Shown piece after piece: positions 25,082 through 37,200 of a stretch of DNA of 64,000 bases. The DNA lies in the NCBI GenBank assembly GCA_024734495.1, contig JALMQS010000225.1, positions 4,052,369-4,116,368 on the forward strand. Reading direction: 5' to 3'. Position 1 is the first letter of the stretch. The number at the start of each line of letters is the position of its first letter. The DNA is from Forficula auricularia. Lineage: Eukaryota > Arthropoda > Insecta > Dermaptera > Forficulidae. A program made the position numbers and the translations under genes. The notes under the pieces are model-generated. The model saw only the letters and a program-made list of their open reading frames with translations. It was not told the origin of the DNA and did no database searches.

Positions 25082-25235
25082 ATGTGGTTCTTGGTGTTCC
25101 TTGTTTTTTTGATAATCCTTGTTATTTGGCTATGGATCAAAATGGAATTACTCAAAAAAAGTGCCGGAAGCATTGGCGGACCTCCAACGATACCGATTTT
25201 TGGAAATATGTTAGATTTTGAACAAAATACGACTG
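25082..25235 (+). CDS. P450 exon 1 (membrane anchor and hinge)
   Basis: ATG at 25,082 begins MWFLVFLVFLIILVIWLW, a classic signal-anchor, followed by a Lys-containing stop-transfer region and GGPPTIPIFGN. The only frame-compatible junction to exon 2 is ...ACT-G before GCAAGT at 25,236, a GC-AG intron. The nearby GT at 25,240 would throw exon 2 out of frame. Confidence 0.85.
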
Positions 25236-28200
25236 GCAAGTAAAAAATTAAAATCAATCTATATATTTAAAATTAAGGTTTTGTCTGTACATTTGTCCAA
25301 ATCACGCCAAATTTTGCTAGCACACGTTTCAATCAAAGTTATGAACGAAAACACCCTTAACAAAATTCCTGTCTGTATGTTTCCGTGGTTTCCGCGAAAA
25401 GTTGCTCAGGATTCACGTAAAAACGGCTGAAGGGATTATTATGAAATTTCATATTTATTAGATGTCTTATTCTAACTTGCGTTTATAGCTATATGACGTT
25501 TTGATATTTTGACCCCAAAAGGGCGTTTGGGGGGGGGGGGGGCGCTCGAATGAAAATTATCAAATAACTCATAAACTATTAACCTATTATTATAAGCAAA
25601 GTTGTAGGGGATGTGATTTCTGACAAATTTTGTTGAAAAAATTTCCTCAAAAAGGGGGGAGGGTGAATTACTTTTTTCACCTTTTAAAAAAAGCAAAAAA
25701 AGTATGTAAGGGCCTCCCCCCTTACCCTCACATTATCGATTTTGAAAGAAAAAGAAAATTTAATTTTCTTGAAAATTTTACTATTATTTTAATTAGTATT
25801 TCATATAGAGATGAATGGATATAATTTCATTGAAATATCTTTAAAATAATTACTTTTTTCACCCTTTAAAAAAGCAAAAAAAGTATGTAAGGACACCCCC
25901 CCCCCCCCCTTACTCTCACTTTATCGATTTTGAAAGAAAAAGAAAATGTAATTTTCTTAAAATTTTACTATTATTTTAATTAGTATTTCATATATAGAGA
26001 TGAATGGATATAATTTAATTGAAATATCTTTAAAATAATTACTTTTTTTCACCCTTTAAAAAAGCAGAAAAGTATGTAAGGGTCCCTCCTTATCATCACT
26101 TTATCTATTTTGATACAAAAATAAAATTTAATTTTCTTAAAATTTTACTATTATTTTAATTCGTATTTCATATAGAGACCAATGGATGTAATTTCATTGA
26201 AATATCTTTAAAATAATTACTTTTTTCACCCTTTAAAAAAGCAGAAAACTAGGTAAGGGCCATTACTTTATCGATTTTGAAAGAAAAATAAAATTTAAAT
26301 TTCTTAAAATTTTACTATTATTTTAATTCCTATTTCATATAGAGACGAATGGATGTAATTTAAATAAAAAAATCGCATTCCAACTTTTTAGTCGAAACAT
26401 CTATACCTACTTAAATTTAATGTTAATCATTATCGGTTAAACAGTTAAACAAACACTCATAATACACTCGTACTTTACGCACTCACAAACAGACATTTTT
26501 TATACTGAGGGAACCTTGAATGATTGATTTTCACAAAAACAAGATTTCTATTACCTACCGCACATATAGAACCCACAGTTTCTATTTTTTGCATATTTGT
26601 AGAAATAAAGTTTTTCAAGAGCGATAAACTTATTTTATTTACTTGATTTTTAATCAAATATCAAATAAAATTAGAACAAAATAAAAAGTTTGAGATAAAT
26701 AGAAAGATTAAAGAGATAAAAGTAAATAATGAAGAAAAATATAAATGTGAATAAGAAAGTTTTCTTCTACCCTTTGGTTCAGCCAGCAGAAGACAAGAAA
26801 TCTAAAACGAGGTCAAGGATCATAGTCATGCAAAAATGAAAAACTTAACTTTGAAATTCTAATTAATTATATATTAGAAGAAACTTTCTCTTCTGGAAGA
26901 GACGGACTAGTAGAAATTTTAATCGATAAGTGATGAAAAAGAAGCCCAAGGGAAAAAAATCAATTCTTTAAAAATTCTATTGATGATTCTGTTGAGAAAG
27001 GACAAATTTTGAGCACTGTTGAAGGAAGGAAGGGAGAAATATGTTGTATTTTTCCCTCAATGACCCCATTTAAACACTGAAGGAGGAGGGGAAATTCTCT
27101 CAAACGTTGGTTTTTGATTGATGAAAAAAATGAATATCCAATAAATTTATTTTATTCGAGAGAATTTTTTCACTATCCTTGGGCGGCCTTTACATCATTT
27201 ATCAACTAATAAAATTCACTATTAAAGAAAAATTTCTCCCCGTAAACCTAACAATGGATTCCAGTAGATTATACGCTGACTAGCTGCAAGGCCCTCTTGG
27301 TAGCCAGGAGGCCAGGCTACACCCCCTGGACCCCCACCCTACCCCCTCACCCCACCCCCATTCCTCACCCCAACCTCGGATCCCTTTTTTGGGTCCAATA
27401 GCAAGAATTTTCATTTTTTTGTCCCCCCTCCCCCATTTTGTATGGTTAGTTTTCTCTAGAGGCCCACATATTATGCATACAAAATTTGGTTGAGTTTGCT
27501 CCAAGGGCAAGAATTAAAATTTCTTCACCCTCCCCCTTTTTGGGTGTTTTTTTAGGGGGGGGGGGGATTTTTTTAGACAAAAGTTGTCAGAAATCTCATC
27601 CCCTACAACGTTGCTCATAACAAAATTTCCCGTAGAGTTAATAGATTAGGAGTTATTTGATGATCATTTCCATTAGTGCGCCCTCCCCAAAACCTTTTTT
27701 GGGGTCAAAATATCAAAACGTTATATAGCAATAAACGTACCTAAGTGAGAAAACATCTGATCCAAATATGAAATTTCATAATAATCCCTTTAGCCGTTTT
27801 TACGCGAATCATGAGCAACTTTTTTTCGTGGAACCCACTGTTTCAGGCAGACAGACAGACAGGAATTTTGTTGAGAGTGTTTCCGTTCATGACTTTGATT
27901 AAATTTGATGTGGAACCAAAATTTGGCGTGATTTGGACCAATGTACAGATAAAACCTTAATTTTATATAAATATATAGAAGATAGAATATTATCATGCAA
28001 TTTCCCGATTTTTTACAACACTTGAGTTTTGAGATATGATCACTCAATATGACGAAAAAGGCCATTTTAACCTATTTTCGAGTCCCATTAATAATAAATC
28101 AAAATATTTTGTTGCCGTAATAGAAAACAGCTTCCTCTTTGATTTTCAAATTACCACTTGTTTTAGCTCAATTAGAACTCGAGTTATAACTATAACTAAA

Positions 28201-31200
28201 AACAACTAAAACTACGTGACTATAAAAGATAAAAAAAGTTTTGCTTTTTTAGTTATAACACGAGTTCTAATTGAGCTAAAAACAAGTAGTAAGTAATAGG
28301 AAACTGTTTTCTATTACGCCAACAAAATATTTTGATTTCAAACATTGCTATTTAATATTTAATGGGACTCGGAAATAGGTCATTTTCGTCATTTTGACCT
28401 ATAATATCTCAAACCTATGACGTGTTGTAAAAAATCGGGAAATTGCATGATAACCAGCGTATAAAACTCTACTGGAATCCATTGTTAGGTTTACGGGGAT
28501 AATTTTTTGTTAAATTTTTGTCGAGCAGTGTTATTTTTCCGTTTCTTCTTCATATCAAGTGCAATACAAGATTCCGAGAGTCTGCAATTAGCATTATAAT
28601 TTTCTTGGGGAAATTTTTCACACGGGTGGTTGTCTTCTTCAGTATTTAGAGAGACCCCCTTGTATTTTTGACATAGTTGAAAATTCTTCTAAGGCGTTAT
28701 TCGATTCCGAGTAAAAGCGGTCCAAATTCAAGTGTCCTAGGGCCAGTTAAATGTCGGTTTGACCGTCTGTCAATTTAACAAAGACTTGACAAACCGAGAT
28801 ACAACTGGCCCTTAGTCATTGCTCTACTGGTGCCTCTTGTTCCATTTACTTTATGCCGAGGGGTGAACCGCGGCCTAAAATTGTGTACATCTACTTCCTC
28901 TTCTACTTTCATTTTCAAGTAGAAGACAATAGATGACAATAGATTATCTAATGAATTCCAAAGTAATTCCTAATAATTCTAAAGATGGTGTACACTTAAT
29001 TCCAATCGCGGTTTACCCCTCGCTGATAATGCAATTAAAAATAATGACTAATTATGATTGTTTCTATATTTCAGCCATACTAAAATACATAGACGAATCT
29101 GTTCACAAGTACCCATCGCCAGCCCGTTTCTGTGCAGGTCCTTTTCGATTAGGAATTTCATTGAAGGACGCTGACGAAATTGAAGTAGATATCTCAGCAA
29201 AATGAATGTTTATCACATTAAAATATTATAATATGAAATATTATTTTTAGACAATTTTGACAAGCAATAAAATTTCAAAAGGAATATTTTATGACTTTGT
29301 TAAAGTATGGCTTAAAGAAGGTCTTCTAACAACAAGTCAAGGTGAGAGAGATACTACCATATATTAAAACTAAAATATTTTTAAAGTTTGAATTTTTATT
29401 TAAATCACACATAATTAATTATAATTCTTTATTAAATGCGAACAAATAATACAATATAACTACGACGTTTCGATCGACTTATTCTGAGATCGTTCTCAAG
29501 TATGAAGACCCACTCCGATTATAGGTTAACTGAGTCAATCACGTGTCGGTCAGTTTTATATAGACTCCATGTACAGTCCAGCTAAAAAACCAACTGACGA
29601 CCCCAGCGCCCCCTGTCGGACTGAGCATTACATGTTCAACACGGGGCGCTGAAGTCGTCAGTGTGTTGGTTTTTTGACTGGACTGTACATGGAGTCTTTA
29701 TAATCCTGACCAACACGTGATTGGCTCAGTTAACCTATAATCGGAGTGGGTGCTCATACTTGAGAACGATCGCAGAATAAGTCGATCGAAACGTCTTAGT
29801 TATTTTATATTATTTGTTCGTGTTTAATAAATAATTATAGTTAATTATGTGTGATTTAAATAATAATTCAAACTTTAATCAAATTAATCACAAAAATAAA
29901 AGCTTCAACAGCTTCATTACTAATCAAATATTTTTAATAATTATTGCTTGAAATGGTAATTAGTATGTATAAACTTCAAAAATGAGGTATTTGAAGCCCA
30001 AGAGAGACAGATGTGAAGCTCTCGGAGTAAAATAAAATTCTTCTTAATTGAAAAAACTTATCTTTATTACTGAGATAATCAAAATCAACGAATTATGTTT
30101 TGGCTAATACTGTCAGCCATCTTCAGTCTGCAACATCCAAATAGTACAAAAGATCATTTATATATTATTCTATTGAATCATTTTATTTGTATCACCGTGT
30201 TAATGTTTTTCTTTTGTAGCATTTTGGATGTTGTAGACTGAAGATGGCTGGGAGTATTGGCTGAAACATGATTCGTTGATTTTGATTATCTCAGTAATAA
30301 ATAGAAGTTTTTTCAATTAAAAAGAATTTTATTTTACTTCGAGAGCTTCACATCTGTCTCTCTTGGGCTTCAAATGCTTCATTTTTGAAGTTTATACATA
30401 AAATATTTTTATATCAGGATTGGATGAAGACAGTCCACAAATAAATAAGAGATTACTTCCAACAAATATAGTAGATTGGGGGAAGACGCCGTAGTTTTTA
30501 ACTTTATTTTATATAAAATAGCACATTGGTTTTATTTTTAATCAAGCATTTTATCCACAATATATATGTACTTTTGTAATTAATAATAAAATAAGTTTCG
30601 CTATGAAAAACTATTTATTACCTAAAAAAAATTTTTGTAAACGTTTCCATTTCGGCATCTTATCTCAATCTAACATAGTAAGAAATGGGCAGAAGGCAAT
30701 ACTTCTTCAAACCTGCCACATAGTCCGCAAGTTCCTTAATTAATAAATTATCTGAAAATGGCGTGCGGGCCAGGGTGAATTTCCTTTCCGAGCCTAACCC
30801 TTGGAAAAGAAAAGAACTACCAGGGAAGGTGAAAGTTTACCAGCACTAGTGCTGAGTAAGGGCTAGTTGTATGTAGGTTTGTAAAGTCTTTGTTAAGTTG
30901 ACAGGTGGTCAAACCTTAGTATTCACCAAGTTCCAGGCCTGGTGGACAATCAGATGGCACTCATCTGGCCGGGCACATGGTGAATACTGAGGTTTGACCG
31001 TCTGTCAACTTAGCAAAGACTTTACAAAACAACATACAACTAGCCATTAGGGTAATAACTCGGATAATAATAATAAGGCACAGAAGGCAATACTTCTACA
31101 AACGTGCCACATATTGAGAAAGTTCCTCAATTAAAGATTTCAGGTGGTTCATGGTTCCCAAATTTACCGATCCTAATCCCAAATAAGATGTGAAGGGATA

Positions 31201-34200
31201 AATAAAAATTTTCCAGCGCAGGCTGAGAAAGTGTATTAACTCGAATAATAATGATTAAGAGAGTTATGTGTTAAGCCTACAATTTAAACATGGTTAAAAT
31301 TATTTTTAAGTTTATATTACTCGATATAAACTCTGGACCAGGAAGGGAATTCATCCTAACTCACATGAACCACCGGATAATATTTGAAGAATTTTCTCAC
31401 TATGTGGCACGTTTGTAGAAGAATTGCCTTCTGTTTATTATTATTATTATTATCAATATAGTTTTAAAATTTTTGAGTTATTTCGAAAGAACTAAGCAAA
31501 AACATCAATCCATTTACTATGTACGATTGAAACACGTATCTATTTGTTGTGTAATAAAAATTAATAACTCTATAACAGGTCATTCAATAAGTCCGTAGGA
31601 TAAGTAAGAAAAAAACAAAATTTTGACAAAACTCGATTTTATTATTCAACATAGTTGCCTTCGAGGGCGATACAACGAGTATGGCGATTTTCCAACTTTT
31701 CGATACCACTTTTATAGTACGATTTCTCTTTCTCGTCAAAATAGGTCTCAGTTTCAGCGATTACTTCATCATTGAACTTCTTTTGGATTCTAGTGTGTAA
31801 TAGTGAAACCATGTCTCATCCATTGTCCCATATCGATGATAGAATTCCATTTTATTGCGGTTTAACAGCGCCAAACACTCCTCTGAAGCATCGATTCGTT
31901 GTTGTTTTTGGTCGACTGTGAGCTCACGAGGCAATCACTTTGCACAGAGATTTCGCATACCCAAATATTCGTGTAAAATGGTAAAAACACTACCATCTGA
32001 TATCTTTACAATGTCAGCTACCTCGTGCACCTTCAATTTGGGATCGTTCATAACCAATTTGCGGATTTTTTTTATGTTTTCTGGAATAACAGCCTCTTTT
32101 GGACGTTCACTGTGCTCTGCATCATTTGTGCTGGTACGACCACGTTTAAACTTCTCTACCATTTGTCTCGATGGAGCAGAGTTCGGATAATGTTAATCAA
32201 GCCATTGTTTGGTTTCCACTGTATTTTTTTCATCAAAAATCAATGCTTTGCTAAAACTCGAAATTCACTTTTTTTTCAATAACAAAAGTTGCTTTACACA
32301 AAATGCTATAACTCACGAATCAATAGTCAGATTGCTGTCAAATTTATACACGTATCGTTTGAAGGTTAGTACTAAATAAAATTCATATGGAACAAGTTCT
32401 AGCCATCTATGTGTCATTCTACGGACTTATTGAATGACCTAATATAAATATATAAATACTGGTAAAGACACTGAATATATTTTAATTTTTTTCTATTTTC
32501 AACAAATGTAAACTGCTTAGGAGAACATTGGCACAAAAATCGTAAAATGTTAACTCCAGCGTTTCATTTCGAAATTCTGGGACGTTTTATTGGAATAATT
32601 GGAGCCAAGGCGGAAATATTGATGGACGTTTTAAAAAAGCACTCGGGACAAGTGATTGAAATGTCTGAACCAATATCCAAATGTGCCTTAGATATCATTA
32701 CAGGTTTGGTTTTAAATAATATTTTTCTAATTAAAAAATATATACTTATATGTTTAATTCTAGAATCGGCTATGGGGGTAAATCTTGATATACAAAAAAA
32801 CGAAAATAGTGAATATTTAGAAAATGTTAGAGAGTAAGTATTAACTAAATACAATATTTTTCGTTGTAATCAATCAATTAGATTAAAAAGGATGGAATTT
32901 AGCAGATGAGACTCTCTCATGATTTCTTGAGTAGATTGATTTATATTAGCTTTACTTGTAAGAAGTTGGTTGTAAACGAGATCTAGAGTGTCGATTTCAT
33001 CCTACTTCTAATTGTCGTATCGAAATGAAACTCTGGATGTACCATATACATATGGGACATTCCACGCCAAATAGGACGGTTTGAAAAATTTAAATTTTTG
33101 ATTTCTTTCATTTTTTGACATTTTTTAGTATCCATTAAAAAACTCTTCCTGATAAATTTTTTTTGTTGAAATTTTTGTTTTTTTACTTACCTACTTTTTA
33201 GAAAATAAGCTGAAGTGTTCTGATGTGGCCATCCACTTGACTTCACCATACAACCTGGCCCCTTCACTTATATTTAATAAAATTATTTATAATCATGTAG
33301 GGGAGGGGGGGTTAGTTTTTGTATTTTTAGACTCCTGGGGGCCCACTGATTATGTATACAAAATTTGGTTGAGTTTGGTACAAGAGCCTAGATTTTCATT
33401 TTGCTCAAATGGCCTAGATTTTTAATTTTTAATCCCCCTCCACCCCCCTTAATTTCGGGTCGATATGCACCAAAATCTAATCAGCTCTTAATCTCAATGG
33501 ACCAAAACTACGTGTGACATTTGGTTTTGATATTGACACTAGTTTTTGGGCTAGCTCGTCTACAAAAATTTGGTAACTCACAGACTGACAGAATAACAGA
33601 TAGACTAACTGACAGACATTTTGACAAAACAATTATTATCTCAAAAAATATAATTTTTTCGATGTTCACTTATTAGGGCTTTTTTGTAGACCGAAATGCC
33701 ATGGTTTCACTCAATTTTTTAATCAAAATAGTTTCAGCCGTTTTTGAGATATTTCGAAAAAAAAGAAGGAAAAAAACACTTTTTCATGCACGATTACAAT
33801 TCGTGACCATACCCTGTATGGTAAAGTAAAAATATAATAAAAACTTTTAATAATTGGAATTTTTTTCTTTCCTCTTGATAATTCAAACTTCTTGATAATT
33901 CGAAATCTCTATAATTCGAATTTTTCTTGTAGTCCCTTGGATTTTGAATTATCGAGAGTCGACTGTAAAAGTATATGCTTCTCAAAGAAGCGCCTCTGGC
34001 ATTTGACTTAGTTAAAAGTTTATTACATTATTTTGTACTTTTTAATGCATTACTGACAAAAATGTGTTTTTTTAGTTTTTTAAGCTATAATTTTTTTAAT
34101 TAATAACCTTTTCATAATTTATTTAAGATTGTCAAGATTAATAATAGAAAGAAGTTGTAAGCCTTGGTTCTATAATGAGTTTATTTATCGATTAACAAAA

Positions 34201-37200
34201 GATGGCCAGGAGACGCAAAGAAGAGTGAGGTCGATTGATAAACTCACTACTGAGGTACACCGTTCGATTTATTTATTAAATTTTTTTAATGAAATATTTT
34301 ATTGTATTATTTTAGATAATAAAGAAACGTCGACAATCTTTTCAAGAGGACATAAGGGAGGAAAATGAAGAAGGTGTTAAAAAAAAGTTAGCATTTTTGG
34401 ATTTGTTACTCGAAATTCAAAAAAACGATCCTACGTTTACCGATGAAGATATTAAACAAGAAACGTCGACCTTCATGTTTGCAGGTCATGATACCACGTC
34501 CGCTGCTATTTCATTCTGTTTGCATTTAATTTCAAAACACAAAGATGTTCAGGTAAGTTCATTTTAATTCATAATTAAAAACATAGCATTTAATTTTTAT
34601 ATATAAAAGTTCAAACAGAAATCAATGAGTTGTCCTCTCTTTGATGCAAACAAACATATATACAGTGTGTCAATTTGAAAAATTCCCACCCCTAGTATCG
34701 CTAAACTGGCAAATTATTTAAAAAATCGCTGAGACACGTCAAATTTGTATTCGAGGGGGAAGAATTTTGACGTATAAATTAGATCGTCCCCTGTCCCCCA
34801 GAGCCACCCCAAAATCTTAAGTGGGAAACGGGGCCGAGTGAGACATCATTTTGAAGGGCTCTACATTTTGGTGTGCCATTTTTTAAATTTGAGTGCTGCG
34901 TTGCGTTAGGCGTCTTTGAATAATGCAAAATTGAATTTTTGTAATTATTTGTGTGATACATTAAACTTATAAATTCTCATTAAAACAGGTTTTAACCATG
35001 GTACGTTGTAACGCACCACTGTAAAAACCTGTTTTAATGAGAATTTATAAGTTTAATGTATCACACAAATAATAACAAAAATTCAATTTTGTAATATTCA
35101 AAGACGCCTAACTTGGCAAAGCAGCACTCAAATTTAAAAAGTGGCACACCAAAATGTAGAGAATAAAAATCCCTTCAAAATAATGTCTCACTCGACTCAC
35201 TTTCCCACTTAAGATTTTGGGGTGGCTCTGGGGGGGGGGGGGGGGGGGGCCGGGGGGCGATCTAATTTATACGTCAAAATTCTTCCCCCTCGAATACAAA
35301 TTTGAGGTGTCTCAGCGATTTTTTAAATAATTTGCCAGTTTAGCGATACTAGGGGTGGGAAGTTTTCAGATTTACAAATTGTATATTTATACTAGAGTAC
35401 ACTGCGCTTCAAAAAAAGTGGAACACTTGAAAAATTCGGATTTTTTCAAAGAAATATTATAATTTAATTTCTTTTTTATTTAAACTTTTAATAAATTATA
35501 TACATGTAGAATTATTTTTAAACAATATCACAATCTAATGTATTAAAAGTTTAAATAAAAAATATAAATTTTGATATTTCTTTGAAAAAATCCAAATTTT
35601 TCAAGTGTTCCACTTTTTTCGAAGCGCAGTATTTTATAGGGTGGCCCAAAAAAAAAGAATATTATTTTTATTTTTGATCTTGATCTCTTTGGCCTATAGG
35701 TACGAGTAGTTTTGTGAAAATGACTTGCTATGCGAAATTAATAGTGATCTAAAAGACAGGGGAAGTTAAAAAATGTAAAACAATATAATTTTAAAACAAA
35801 AATCGAAGAAAGCTAATACTTATTTATAATAGAAGAATCAAATATTTAAAAGAGTACATTGTTAATTTCTAATAACAGGAGTTTTTTAACAAGTAAATTG
35901 TGAAACACCACTATAACCCGTTAAAAAACTTCTGTGTTTAATATGTTTCACTATAAACCAACACCGCTTTCCCTAAATGTTATTAATTTCTAATAAGCCC
36001 AAAATTGGGGAAGCTATCTTAAAAAATTAAATTATTAAATTCGTAAATGATTATGATTACGAATTAGTTTATTGAATATTGAAGAGCGGGCAGGTGCATG
36101 GTCAAGTAATATGGATGGCCACACGATACAGGCACTTTCATCTGATTGGACATCCCGTCAGGCACAAGGTGAATTCTAAGGTTTTACCCTTTGTCAACGT
36201 TTAAAAAGAATTTACCAACTTAGGGCCGGTTGTATGTCGCAAAGTAAACGCTTTTTACCACTAACAAAGGGTAGTGCATGTCATCTGATTGGGCATCCCA
36301 GTCCCTCTATTTACCATCTACTCTTTGTTAGTGGTAAAAAGCATTTACTTTGCGACATACAATCGGCCCTTAGGGCTCTTAGGGCCAGTTCTATGTCGGT
36401 TGGTAAACTCTTTTTAAACGTTGACAAAGGTTAACTTAGGGCCCTTAGGGCCAGTTGTATGTCGATTGGTAAACTACATAACGCCCCTGCATTGCATAAA
36501 AACCGTGCAGACATTGCCTCTTCAATTAATTTAGACTTATGCAAACTGAGTGCAGGGAAAACTCAGTGTTGCCTTATTTCTAGGTACGTCGACAGAAACC
36601 TCCCAAACATATCATTCGACTCAAACTCACTAGAATTCAGGGATAAAATTTCAATGCTAGGCGTAACTCTAGGGTCTGACCTTTCATAGAATGACCATAT
36701 CTCAACCACTGCCAAAGCTGCAGCGCGCAAGCTTGGTCTCCTATTTAGGTCTAGACGCTGTTATACTCCCAGTCAACTTCTTATACTGTATAAGGCTCAA
36801 ATTCGTCCCTGTCTCGAATATGGCTCTCATCTGTGTAGGGTTGCCTCTTGCTACACTGGATGCAATTCAGAAGCGAGCAATTAAACTAATAGGAGACCCG
36901 GCTCTAACCAACTCACTCGACTCCCTGGCTCACCGAAGAACCGTTTCTGCCCTTTCCCTGTACTACAGATACTATCACGGTGTCTGTTCAGTCGAGCTGA
37001 AATCAATTATCCCCCCTAATGCCCTCTTTACGAGAAACACGCGGTTTTCTAACGATCAGCACCCCTTCGCTGTCAAATTGGATAAAAGTCGAACAAGCGC
37101 TTTCGCCAACTCTTTTATCCCTTTGACCTCCAGAGACTGGAACTCGCTCCCTGCCACCATCTTTCCCGCGACTTATAACCTTCAGCTATTTAAGACCCTT

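Larger units (their letters stand above)
25253..27985. mobile_element. Foldback element filling most of P450 intron 1
   Basis: Arms at about 25,253-25,640 and 27,568-27,985 are inverted copies: AAATTAAGGTTTTGTCTGTA pairs with TACAGATAAAACCTTAATTT, and GGGGATGTGATTTCTGACAA pairs with TTGTCAGAAATCTCATCCCC. The arms begin 17 bp after the splice donor. Between them are a tandem repeat, unrelated AT-rich sequence and a GC-richer tract at 27,280-27,560 with ACCCCCTGGACCCCC. Confidence 0.7.
29966..30399. repeat. Foldback element with a hammerhead-like motif in each arm
   Basis: Ends TGTATAAACTTCAAAAATGA and its inverse, with about 150-bp arms and a loop of about 100 bp. Arms include AAAATCAACGAATTATGTTT. 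The two ribozyme-like motifs are listed separately. Confidence 0.75.

Noticed and set aside
25240..25245. Standard GT donor for P450 exon 1
   Set aside because: Using GTAAAA at 25,240 puts exon 2 in a frame that reads to an early stop; the GC donor at 25,236 keeps the CYP4 sequence continuous.
29755..29800. Intact hammerhead in the 29,383-29,877 foldback
   Set aside because: GAAAC and stem II are fine, but the first box reads CUUGAGAA, which does not match CUGANGA without both an insertion and a deletion.
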